The translations under genes were made by a program, and so were the position numbers. The notes beneath the pieces were generated by a model. The model saw only the letters and a list, made by a program, of their open reading frames with translations, was not told the DNA's origin and did not search any database. A stretch of 64,000 nt of DNA from Tanypteryx hageni (lineage: Eukaryota > Arthropoda > Insecta > Odonata > Petaluridae), in contig CM054118.1 in assembly GCA_028673005.1 (NCBI GenBank), forward strand, positions 83,515,855 to 83,579,854. Direction: 5' to 3'. Positions 45,850 to 57,049 of the stretch are shown piece by piece (positions within the stretch are counted from its first letter, which is position 1; every line of letters starts with the position of its first letter).

Positions 45850-47159
45850 TAAAATCCGTGCGCAAAAATTTGCTTATAGTAAAAAAGAACTACATTTTTT
45901 TGTGCAAAAGTAAAAAACATCAAATACCATTGCAACGAGTATAATACTTTTAACTAAGACCTAATAATCCTAAATATGAACTTTGTAGTGTACCTGAATG
46001 CGTGCGTGAGTCAAACTGGTGTGGAAATGATAGCTCCGAAATAGGTGAGAATAGGAAACATTGCAAGTATAAGTATAAATATAAACATAAACGTGAATTC
46101 TTCAGGAAAAATTTGAAAACCTTGAATTTAAATTGGTTATGTAGCAATTAATTCTTTAAATAAATCTTTTCCAATAATAGATTCATCGAGTTTTCGTTTC
46201 TATCCGTAATATTTGCTTTTTAAATTTGTTTGAATTAACAATGCGAAATTCTGATAACGTCAAAACAAGGACAATGCTTTTAAATGGAAAATGAAATGTG
46301 TAAGTCTGATGGGAATGATATATAGAAATATTAAGAAATCGCATTTTATACCGTAAAATGAATAAAAGTGATGAAAAATTTGATGCTTTTGATTGAGACC
46401 TTATAATGTCATTCGATTACTTTAAAATCATAAAACAATGTTTATGTGATTTTATTTGTCAAACAATAAATAAATCCTTTAAAAATTATTTTTGTAAGAC
46501 ATTCTTACAATCTCTTTTCACATCCGAATTCCTAGCAAAGCTGTTAAGGGTATTCTGGTATACAAATTACAATATTCAAAACTTTTTGCAATCGACAACA
46601 ACAGTTTATTCTTACCTTTTGAGCTCGAATATTGTGTTTGTCGTTTTCACCAATAAAAATTTTTATTTCCGTACATTACCAAATAGTAATTCATACACAC
46701 AGACGACAATTCGCGTAACTGTGCTTCGCTAAAATCACTAGACATGAGCAATGAAAGGAAATAGTTTTAAAAGACGCGACTGCCCAAGAAAAAGAAGATG
46801 AAAAGCGACGGCGACAGAAATCCAACTGAGTATGCAAAGAACTGAAAGCGAGGTCTACAACCGCCATTGAAAAGGAGACGCTATATTTTGGAAGGGAATG
46901 AAACAATGTTGACACATGCTTTTGACCCGTCAGTGGCATGTTTGCGTCTGTGATATAGAGCGTAATAATTTGGTCATATTTTCAACTAGAAGAAAATATG
47001 TTACGATATTATCCGCCAAGGTACATTTCAATCAAACACATCATTGACCTTCCCTATATTTATATCAGTTCTTGTTGCTACTTTTAATGTGTTATTTGTA
47101 GTGAAACTGTGCCTTGGGTCCAGGATACCCAAGGGTATCACTCGTGTTATTTTTACAAA
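45850..47159. other. Unassigned AT-rich region
   Basis: No gene recognised before the piggyBac relic. Confidence 0.4.
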
Positions 47160-47990
47160 CATGGCTAGTAGTTCTCCTAAAAACGTTTTTGACCACAATA
47201 ATGAAAACGATATAGATCTTTTGCATAATTTATGAGAAGAACCATTAGTGGGTGATAATTTGTCGGATAGTGATGACGAAGATGCAGATCCATGTTATGA
47301 GATCTTGAGTGAACATAATTCGACTAGTGAAAAAGACTTTAGTGATGATAATATAACAATATAACGAATCCAGCTCAAGGGTAAGTTAGGAATATTTCAT
47401 TTCCATGTCAAAACAATATATAAAATTGTATAATAAGTTTTTAGAACTAGAACTGTGAGTTGTTTTTAAATCTCCCGACACCATTTCTTCTGATAGATAA
47501 CGAAAATCAAGTTGATTCATCTCAAGATATCTATTACAAATAAAAAATAAGAAAACCAAATGAAAAAAAAAGATCCTTCATGAAATATACGTACAAGAAA
47601 CCATAACATTGTTACTCAAATGCCCGGTGTTAATGGTTTTTCTAAACAAACGATGTCACTGTATGGATGTTGATCTCTCATTATTACTGATCAGATGATC
47701 GACAAAATTGTGGCATACACGAACATTTACATAGAAAAAATATCTGCTGGCTATAAAGACAAATATGAAGTAAGGGCAACAAATTTAATTGAAATTAAAT
47801 GTGCAATGAGTCTATTATACGCCAGGTTTTCTGGTCACAAGGGGGCAGAAGATGCCACATTTTCTCCCAATAAAAGATGCAGATTTATCCATGAAAAGAC
47901 ACAAAAACTAAATATTAATGCATAAAATGTCGTAGTTTTTAATGTCTGTCACATGGTAAGATTATTTGTGAAGTTTGCTTAAGTAATGAC
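47160..47990 (+). pseudogene. piggyBac transposase with internal deletion
   Basis: MASSSPKNVFDHNN begins at 47,161, followed after a stop by an acidic segment LSDSDDEDADPCYEILSEHN. After a decayed gap, 47,600-47,830 reads NIVTQMPGVNGFSKQ, then TDQMIDKIVAYTN and YKDKYEVRATNLIEIKCAM. That is the conserved start of the piggyBac core (N-terminal of the DDD domain). The text then jumps at about 47,860 to RCRFI, and in the next frame CIKCRSF.CLSHGKIICEVC, the C-terminal Cys-rich domain. The whole catalytic domain with all three Asp is absent, so this is an internal-deletion derivative. It is unlike the copy at 6 kb in N-terminal sequence, so it comes from another subfamily. Confidence 0.7.
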
Positions 47991-48072
47991 TAATAATGCT
48001 GATACTAAAGTAAAATAGACAAAAGAAGTGTTTTGAAATTTTTGTTGAACTTCAACTACTTCATAGTTACAT

Positions 48073-48119
48073 GATATATAGATATATATATAAATATATA
48101 TATATACATATATATATAT
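48073..48119. repeat. Imperfect (TA)n microsatellite
   Basis: ATATAGATATATATATAAATATATATATATACATATATA-type run next to a SINE-like unit. A second short (TA)n lies at 48,211-48,228. Confidence 0.9.
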
Positions 48120-48210
48120 GCTTCGACATCCCCGGGGCCTCGCCAACCTGAAGTCGTCTGATTGGTGAGTGCTCACTGGGTTTCCTCATCCCAACACCTT
48201 GTTGACATCC
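48120..48210 (+). repeat. SINE-like unit sharing the LINE 3' tail, copy 1
   Basis: A ~90 bp unit flanked on both sides by (TA)n. Its first half (CTTCGACATCCCCGGGGCC, TCGCCAACCTGAAGTCGTC) resembles 56,885-56,925. Its last 47 nt (48,164-48,210) are identical to the complement of 57,082-57,128, the 3' end of the LINE at 57-60 kb. Tail sharing is how SINEs borrow LINE machinery. Confidence 0.7.
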
Positions 48211-48318
48211 ATATATATATACATATATAAATACAATTTTAAAAGTTTTGAAATGAATTATTTGGAATTATATTGCAAATATTAATTGGGACTCACAGAC
48301 CCAAACGTATCACTGGCG

Positions 48319-48360
48319 GGAGTATTTTCTCCACTGCAGTGGTATGGTGAAAAATACTCC
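48319..48360. repeat. Strong hairpin/cruciform palindrome
   Basis: The outer arms GGAGTATTTT and AAAATACTCC pair, and an inner CCACTGCAGTGG palindrome lies between them. No protein or transposon context explains it. Confidence 0.7.
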
Positions 48361-48364
48361 GGGT

Positions 48365-48525
48365 AATGGAAGAATGGAAGGATGGGAGAGAGAGGGAGGG
48401 AGAGAGGGAATGAGAGAAAGGAAGAGAGAGAGAGAGAGAGGGAGAATGGGGGAAGGAAGACGGACAAACGACTTTACTTAGGGCGAAATTGGGACTAAAC
48501 AGTCCCTTCTTAGATTTATCCATTT
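48365..48525 (-). repeat. Purine run and tail-like repeat, copy 2
   Basis: A GGGAGAGAGA run (48,384-48,455) is followed on the plus strand by the inverse of the 22.3 kb tail repeat, including the palindrome GGGACTAAACAGTCCC at 48,491-48,506. Confidence 0.55.
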
Positions 48526-51500
48526 TGTTATGTATTTACATATTAATAACACAATAATTACATATGAATTACAATTAAGTACGTGTTAATTACATATAAA
48601 TTACAAATTAATTATATATTGGTTAATAGATCATAGAGCAGAGAGAGGGGGAGAGAAGAAAAAAGAGATGGAAAATGCGTTTATTTGTTGTAAGGCATTG
48701 TAACTAAATGATTTGTCTATCGACGTTTGTCTATGCTTTTTCTCTTTGCTCTTCCGTTTTTTTATTTTATCATTTTTGTTCGTCTTTGCGGTTATTTCTT
48801 TATTCTTATTTGTTTTTTCCTCATTTTTCCACTCTCTCCCGACGTTTGATTCTTGTTTTCTGTTCATTCATCGTTTATTATAATATTTTTTTGACGTTCA
48901 CAAAATTTCCCGCAGTGGAACTGAAGGTTCTTTATTAGTACCTAATAATAATCATTATGAGAAGTCATTTCAAGATAAACACTTTACCTGTCGATTTATA
49001 TGGAGAAACTGCTGTGAGAGCATTTTGTAAATATCCAGTGTTCGGATATTTCTGTTGCTTTGCGTTCCAACTCGGTTTATATTACATTTATCATAAAACG
49101 AAATATTTTAAAATTAGTTTTTGATTTACGGCAGAAATAACTGTGAAAATGGAATAGCAGCATGAATATAATACCTTATAAACCAATGATGGATATGAGA
49201 TTCTCTGCGACTTTAGTATTCGTGAATATACGTATTTTGAAAGGAAAAAATATCGTCGATGAGCTACTCGCTTCGGAGGTATAAAATGTAAACTCGATTC
49301 GTACTTCTGTATGTAAAAATTCTCTAAGAAATTACGATCCACAGGCACTATCTACATTTAATATTTTATTTATCCAAGAATGCATAGCTGTGTGTGTAAA
49401 TAACCAAACATGCTAACATACTTTAAACTGCTATCTCAAATGTAAAAAAATCTCGAATTATTTTCATTAAAATGTATTCCAATAGTATACAATTTTCTGT
49501 AAGCCCGAAAACCATATTAGTTATTTATATCTACAACATTAAATGCTTCCGCCTGACGAAGAAAATAATTTCGCGCGCTTGACAAATAAACAGTTTGGAT
49601 TCGAGGGTAATTCATTGCCATTTTAAATTAAAACTAACGATTAGAGGCTATTATATGTATTTAGTGCGACCAATTACAAATCATCAAAATAAATATGAGA
49701 TATTAAATTGGGCAAACTAAGTTTGCGTCCATCGTGGCAGTATGCCGTACATCACCACCCAACTTAAAGTCTTTTATTGTTGTGGCCTCATTAGCTTTTC
49801 GGTGTTAACGAAATGTAGTGCACATTGGCCGATTTTCAATTCCTGTGGTGGCTCGGTAGGGTTTTTAGTAATAAAATTTACAATAGCGTGATTTTTATCA
49901 AAATTCAGCTAAAAAATTTATTGAATTTTCTATTGTCAACAATACTTGGTGAAACTTTGCGAAACTAAAAACAAATAAAGCGGAGATTAATGACGCCATA
50001 AAGGTAATTTAAATTCTCCATAATATTTGGCAAGATGGTTTCTCCAAATGTTTAGCACCGGAATATTTTCTTTAAAGAGAACATTTATCAAAGATTGATA
50101 TATTAATTTTATACCTAGGCATATATGTAGGATCAAACCCACGAATGAATGAATGTAACGTACATACCAATAATTAATTAAGCCGATTAAGGGATTTTTT
50201 CTCCGATATTGGAGTCGGGATTCCTAAAAGCCCGGTCAAAATAATTCTAAAGGAGAAATCTCTGCATTTCCCTCTGTTCGCTCTTAGAACTACTTTCAAT
50301 GCTGAAAATTACGCTTTGTGCCAATGAATCTCTTAAAAAGCCACCAAATGAAGTTCCGGTGCGCCTCTTTTCATTCCATCTCTTCGCTCCTTCGAAACGA
50401 CCTCTATCTGTTCCTTTCCCCCGACCTTCTTCACTCTCTCTCTCTCTCTAACCCCTATCCCTCCTTACCTCTTTTCCGATTTCCAAGGACTTCGCTTTGC
50501 CTTCGATCCTTTCGCAGCTTTTAGCTGATATCTCTTTTGAGAGACATTTCCTCCACGCAACCAAATTCGCCTTCATTACGCCCTTTCTCCATCTCCAGGT
50601 GCCTGTTTCTTTTTCATTCGAGTTTCAGCAAATAAGTGCCGCAGTCAAAATAAAAGGCGGCGATTTCGCTTTTGTCCTTTCCTTTGACATCTTTGTCGCA
50701 GCAGATGTCTCTCTTCGTTTCATCCGCCCGGTGGTCATCAAATCTTTTCGCCACTTCTGGAATGTTGGCTGGTTGTGTTTTTTTCTCTCCGCGGCAGATA
50801 TAATCGCCAGCGTGGTTCATTTTCCCGAGAGGATTTCTTTGTACGATTTCGTTACTTCGTTTTGACAGGTTTTTCTGCTCCGTGGTCGACTCTGACAACC
50901 GCATGCATTCGTTTCGAACGCATTGGTGCGAACGCGTGCGTCGGATCACCGTTCGAATGTTTATCCGAAAAGGCCTTTTATTTGAAAGAGCGTATACATC
51001 CTTTCGTGCATTCTGAGCTCTCAACACGCTGAACTAACTCACTCGAACTTCTGCTTTCAATATGTTTCGGGCGTCTTAATTTTCGTACTTTGAATCCTTT
51101 CGCATAGCATAAATCTGTCAAAGCGACGGGTGCGGATATCTTTTTTTCTTAATCGATTATAACCTCGACTAGTACCAAGAAGTTTTTAAGCTGTCTTGAT
51201 GCGTTCAGATTCAGCAAACCTACGTCACAGTCTAACTAGTGAAACCAAATATGGCGCAATAATGAGAGCAAAGTCTTTGGAAAATTAGAGAAAATTCTAG
51301 AACCAAGACTGACTAAAGCAAATTTGTGATCAAAAGAGCGGCTCGTTACTTCAGATAACTTTGCATAATCACGGCAGATGGCTGTGTCGTTTGTGTCGAG
51401 CCTTTTCTTCTAAAATATCTCAATTAAGGAACAAACGGCAGCTCGTCGTGGAATATCTATAATTACTTCCTGAATTTTGAAACGTGATGAATACATAAAT

Positions 51501-52299
51501 TTTTAGTTCGGAAGAGTCTTGATGTTATTGAACAGTGAGGACTTCACCTACAACGAGTTTCCTAACAAAAAATCCAATTCTAACAGAGGCTATGTCGACA
51601 GAACTGGAACTATTTTTAATGTATCAAACCTTCCGAAATAAAAAAGAGTACGTACATAAAAAAGGGACACGCGACAGATTTTTTATCGGGAACTTCTACG
51701 GATGGCGGCGAAGGAAAGGAAGAAGCCGAGGCCAACATTTTATTCGGCAGTAAGCTCTAATCCGCCCTTTGAATAACAAAATTCAATAACTCCTCGAATT
51801 CCATTAAAAATGTGAAACGGGAAGATTAATTCAAGCCCTAGCCGGCGATGGTTTATTGATTGATTATTCGGGTTTACCTTTCCTCTTTCCCAGCCTTTTC
51901 TAAGGCTTTTAAAGAGCGACGATTTCTTTCGGAATTTAGCCATCGGAAGCACATCAAAAGCACGCATCACCACGAGAAAGATTCGAACAAGTGACCCCGT
52001 AATCGAAAGACACTGTGACCCTTCTCACGCTAGTGAATATGATGTTAGAGAGGACGAAGAGGATTCCAAAGAAAGGTTTGCAAATGAGGAAGAAATTGAA
52101 GAGAGCCAAAGCGAACGGATAAAACGAGACGACGGGGTTGGGAGAAGAGAGAGGTAGACGGATGAATCGGAAAGTGCGGAGAAGTAAAAAGAGAGAGACA
52201 AAATCGAAGAGAGAAGACGCTAAATATAGGGAGAGGATGGAGTAAAGGGAGGCTGGGGATAGCAGACAATGCCAAATTTTGTAAAGTGACAAAGACGCA
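48526..52299. other. Unassigned region
   Basis: Mostly AT-rich. A (CT)n run lies at about 50,433-50,449, and 50,320-51,020 is pyrimidine-rich with CpGs and holds opposed open frames (50,497-50,865 plus, 50,614-51,027 minus) with no recognisable domain. Confidence 0.4.
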
Positions 52300-52850
52300 G
52301 AAAGGATCGGAGAGGTGGGGAAGGGGGAGGGAGTAAGAGGGTAGATGGCGGTTGAGAAGGAAGAGGGGAGGGGGGGGGTAGAAGAGAGAGATGGGGGAGG
52401 GGAAGGGAGGGAGGGAGAGATTAGGTGGAGGTGGGGAAGGGATAGGTGGATGGCGGTGGGGTAGGAAAGGGGGGGAAGCAGGTAGATGGAGATGGGGCAT
52501 GTCGGAGCGAGTCCGGCTAGGGACACACGAAAAAAATAGCCGACGGTGGATGCGAAAAACAGACGGAAGGATAGACAAGCAGGGGAGGGGAAGAGGAGGC
52601 GGAGTGGGACGGAAGGGATTAGACATGGTGTGTGAAATCGGGAGAAAAAGGAACGGAGGGACGATGTGAGAGAAGGGGTGAGCGAGAAGAGAGAGAGAGA
52701 GAGGGGCAAACGGAGCGAGGAAGTAGAGTGCGTGGAGAGCGAGCAAGATGGAGAGAAAGCGAGGGAGACGATCAGAGCAAGGTTGAGATAGAGGGAGGGA
52801 GAGGCTATTTTGGGTCTGGCTCAGAAATAATTCCTCCATTCCCCAACTAC
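52300..52850. repeat. Polypurine low-complexity block
   Basis: GGGGAGGG and GAGAGAGA runs with a G-rich core (52,366-52,378). The minus-strand open frames to 273 aa are Ser/Pro/Leu artefacts. Confidence 0.8.
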
Positions 52851-54204
52851 GTTTCCTCCTCCCCAACCTCTCGGCCCTCCCTCACCCTTACGCCAACCCC
52901 TTCTCCCTTCCTCCTCCTCGCCATCCCTCCACACCTCCTCCTGACAAAAGCCTACCTCATTCCACCCCTTCTCATTCTTTGCCGTCTTTTGACTCCGCTG
53001 CCAGTCTTCCCCTATTCGCAGACCGTGGCATTAGAGGGAGAGATATCGCCGGCTCCTCCCTGAACTCCAATCAGTCGGCTCGTCCCGCGTTTCACGACCT
53101 CCGCGCCGTCTGCTCTTCGTCCACACAAACGACCAAATTTCCATAACGTAATTCCAATCGCGATGTCTGCGAGCGCGTAACCTTCTCTCTGCGCGTGAAG
53201 AATCGCAGGCTCTCGGATTAATGGCTCTTCCGTCAGATACATTATTTTACTACGGATCGTCGAGGAAAGGTAAACAAGTGAGATCATCGCGGATGTTCCT
53301 CTATTTAGGACGCCGCAAGTATGAATTTTCTGGCTCGCATTAAGTGACTGCCTCGGGAGAAGATTGAGTTCCGGCGTTTTACCGCGCTCCCGCATAAATT
53401 CGGTATTTACGTTTTTAATCGTTCCCGCGAATGAATGCCCTCTTGTTAACGTTCATTTTCGGTCGACGATCGATGGCCATATATCATATAATTGACTGAT
53501 GGATGACCTCCGCAAAGTATTATAGCGCAACTCGGCGTTGTGAGGGAATCATTCGACATCGAACAACAGCGCTCGCTCATTCTCTTGCCTTATTTCGCCA
53601 TCCCCAACAAAATATCCGAATTTTACAGATACTAGAGGATAATAATCTAACAATATGAAAATTCTCGATTGTGTAAATTTGTAGCTAATATTACGTCACT
53701 ATAGCTGCTATGTAATGCATAATGAGTCATTTAGAATATTGAGCGTAATTTTTTATATTTACTAATTACAACACTTAATGAAAATTTTTAACTGTGCAAA
53801 TGTCGCTATTGGTTAATATGAAAAAATACCAAAGTAGGAATCTTTTAAGTCAAAAGAGAATGCATGCCATATTTTGTTAGTGAAGACAGCGTAAACAAAC
53901 CGACGTCAATAGTTTTCGGCTATGTTACGGCAACTACTAAGAAAATAAAATCACCAGGAGGAATCTGAAGGTTGGCCTTTTATAGCCTAAATGCACATGT
54001 GGTTTCCAAGTACTTTTATGTTTTGTAGAAAATTTTCAGTGTTATTTCTTAGTACTTATTTGATTATTAATAAAAAATTCTCAAAAAACTAATTATGACA
54101 GACACGATTATTTGCACTTTTTTGACTTTTAAAAGCACCTAGTTTGACAATCGCTTACTTATTAAACAAGTGTCAAATTATAAACCGGAAAATAAATATG
54201 CGAC
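52851..54204. other. Unassigned region
   Basis: Pyrimidine-rich to about 53,110, CpG-containing to about 53,600, then AT-rich. No gene recognised. Confidence 0.4.
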
Positions 54205-54520
54205 TTTAAAATTGATTTATTTGTTTATTTATTCATATAATTCCACATACAACCAATGAATTTTACAGTGAAATATGATAACGAAATAAATTAACAAAAC
54301 AATACATAATAAATAATAATAAACAACCAAGTAGGAGAAACAAAATATAAAAGGCGAATGAAGGCGAACAGAGATTGAGGTTAGGAGGATGATATAAATA
54401 TCCGTAGTGACCGGCAGAAACCATCCAAGTCTAGAGGAGGCAGAGAATTAAGGGGAGATGGAAGGCGGTGAAAGAAAGAGCGCCGAAAGTCTTGGAGTAT
54501 TTACATGCAGTAGAGACGAG
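54205..54520 (-). mobile_element. LINE 3' end relic
   Basis: On the minus strand, 54,400-54,510 reads SFFHRLPSPLNSLPPLDLDG then SLRIFI. This resembles the SFF.R....WNSLP....LDSF...L closing motif of CR1/Jockey-type ORF2 proteins. The following ~170 nt are AT-rich and end in AATAAATAAACAAATAAAT, a retroelement-type 3' tail. The Trp of WNSLP is Leu here. The rest of the ORF is missing. Confidence 0.5.
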
Positions 54521-54799
54521 TGACTGAATTATCCGAGTTTAAACACGGAAACTAAAAGGAGAAACTGATTTTACACGGACTGAAAGAAGAAGAGAAAAGA
54601 AAAAAATTCTTTTGTTCGGTGACGTTTCGAAGAGAAGGAAAACGAATTTTTACAATATTTATAAAGAAATTTAAGGTCTTGAATCGAAGGCTTTCGCGGC
54701 GTTATTTGAATGCAGATGGAAGATTTAGGGGTTCTATGCGTAGAAAACATAGTTGATTCTTGAAGTTTCGCATGCGTTGTAGCATGCGTCTTGAAGAAG

Positions 54800-55045
54800 A
54801 TGATGTATGTCGCAAATTTTTATCTTAATTGTAAATAATTTAAAAAAGAATTTTTATATAGCCCCCACAGTATACAGTACTTTTCTTATGGGTGTTTAAA
54901 ATTGGATATTCGGGTCAAAAAAACCCCTTAAATGTAACATTTTCTGGAATTTTAGATTTTTCTAGAGGTTGTAACCAATGACCTATATTTATGCTAAATT
55001 TCAGCTCTGTAGCATTTCTAGAATTACCTTAGGTTTTATATGATA
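54800..55045 (+). repeat. Direct repeat, copy 1
   Basis: It aligns with 56,555-56,790 at a constant offset of 1,748 bp. Matching blocks are TTAATTGTAAATA/TTAATTATAAATA, ATGTAGCCC/ATATAGCCC, TAACATTTTCTG, AGGTTGTA, AATGACC, GTAGYATTTCTAGAA and ACCTTAGGTTTTATAT. Confidence 0.8.
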
Positions 55046-55049
55046 TATC

Positions 55050-56554
55050 CTATCTAACCATAATAAAAGGTTACTTCTGTCCCTTAGTGGCTCCCTCTGT
55101 CACGCTATAAAAATGCGAATAACTCAATAATGGAACGAGATTCATTTTTGATATTTGGCAGTAAGGATTGATTCAGATTTTGTAAGATGAGGACGAAAAT
55201 AAATCTAGAAAAAAGTCCTAGGTTCGATTCTAAGGTAGGCAATTCCAGTTCCCATAACACGTAAAAATCGATTTTTTAACTTGCAGGCTTTTCTTCTTTT
55301 TGAGATCTAAGTTAGAAAGAATTCACCTATGATCTTCTGATTTAGCCCACTTTAAAGAAAAACTATGAGGTTTCTTATTCTGTTCATCTATTTCCACCTA
55401 CAGTTCGAAATTTCTCATGTTAAATGTTTAATTCACATATTTTGAGGAAATCTTGCCATTTTAACGGGATGTTGCCATGCCAACCCATTACATTGTTAAA
55501 CCTCGAAATCTTATTGTTATTTCAATCCTTATGGGTGAGACCGTGCTTTTAATGCTCTTACAAATAGTCCGAGAGAGAGAAGGAGAGATAAATTCTTTTC
55601 ATAGCAACCAATGTAAAGAGCATTTGTTGCGTTATTTACGAGGGGTACATTTAAATGTAGAATATTAATCATTCGTATATTAAAATTAGGTGCTTAGAAT
55701 CACCGTAGGAGTTCGAGACATGAAACAACGAACGCCTAAAAGAACGAAAGTATCTTTTCTTACCATCCAAAGAAAGTCAAGATACATTTATTTGCTCATT
55801 TCTTATTTCACAAAAAACTTTCTCGTTGAATTTCAATGGGCATCTCCATAGGATCCTATATATCTATACTATATTGACGCTTCTTACTTATGATATGATA
55901 TTAACAGAATAATTGTATACGAGGTGTCGGTGCTTGCATACTGCAAGCGTTAAAAAAATTGCCATACACCATGACATAAATCGTAAATAAACCAACGCGA
56001 CAGTATTTGAATCTCACAGAGCCCATTTATATAAGATAATAGTTTTAATTTTCTGCGAATTTAAGGCATCTATCCGGAATTTCTAAATTCTCTGGCTGTC
56101 GGCTTCGCGTCCAAATTTCCCAATTTCAAGTTTCATGGCTCAGATCGCCCTTTTTAAGCAATTACTACAATCATCATTAAGGCAATAGCTTATATGTTAC
56201 TCTAAAATTTATGTAAAAATTAGGATATTTTGTTTTTTAGGGTTATGGGTTCATCATACGTGTCTTATAGTACGTTTCTGATAAAGACATTAATTAATAA
56301 TTATCACGTGATCATATGTAGGTATACGTCGTTGCCTGAAATCAAATGGATTATAATGCAGCATAAGCATTAAATCGATGGTCTTGAAGTATGGAAAATC
56401 AATTCAAATTGAAAGACACTGCAATCGTTGCTATGGCAGTTAATATTTTTTATTGTTGAAATCCGAAAATATTTTCATAATTTTATAATTAAAATCAACT
56501 TTTTACGCAAATTCAGCTTCGATTTTGTCTTCAAGAAAAATAAACCTTATTCTT
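55050..56554. other. Unassigned AT-rich stretch between the two direct repeats
   Basis: No gene recognised. Confidence 0.4.
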
Positions 56555-56790
56555 TCTTCCATAGTATAATGCATGTCCCGAATTTGCAATTTAATTATAA
56601 ATAGTTTTAAAAAGCAATTTTATGTAGCCCTGCACAGTTTTCAATAAAATTGGACATTTGGGCCAGAAACACACCTTAAATATAACATTTTCTGAAATTT
56701 AGGAATTGTTCCATAGGTTGTACCTAATGACCAATCATCGTGCCATATATCAGCACTGTAGTATTTCTAGAAGTACCTTAGGTTTTATAT
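56555..56790 (+). repeat. Direct repeat, copy 2
   Basis: Second copy of the 54.8 kb repeat. It runs into a (TA)n run at 56,790-56,808, where the similarity ends. Confidence 0.8.
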
Positions 56791-56884
56791 TATATATATA
56801 TATATAGCGGATACTCTTTCGCTGAAGAAGAGCATAGGCCCGATAAGCTTGCGTGTTTTTTTGTGTTCGTGTGTTTTACGTGTC

Positions 56885-56995
56885 TCTTCGACGCCCCCAG
56901 CAGCCTGCCAACTTGGTCTCCGACTTGGTAAGTGTCCGCTGGGCTTCCCTCAACACCTTGTTGCCACCCCTCATCACTATCTTTTCTTTTCCTTA

Positions 56996-57045
<50 letters not shown>
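56885..57045 (+). repeat. SINE-like unit, copy 2 (diverged), with (TA)n
   Basis: CTTCGACGCCCCCAGCAGCC, then GCCAACTTGG, then TAAGTGTCCGCTGGGCTTCC and CAACACCTTGTTG, parallel to 48,120-48,210 but with many changes. A (TA)n run follows at 57,001-57,045, directly abutting the LINE 3' end. Confidence 0.55.
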
Positions 57046-57046
<1 letters not shown>

Positions 57047-57049
57047 CAA

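Noticed and set aside
49546..49585. CTGACGA followed by a GAAA/TTTC hairpin as another hammerhead motif
   Set aside because: The GAAA box after the stem is missing and the sequence runs straight into GCGCGC.
52045..52866. 273-aa minus-strand open frame
   Set aside because: Same polypurine artefact; no conserved motif, and several frames are open at once.
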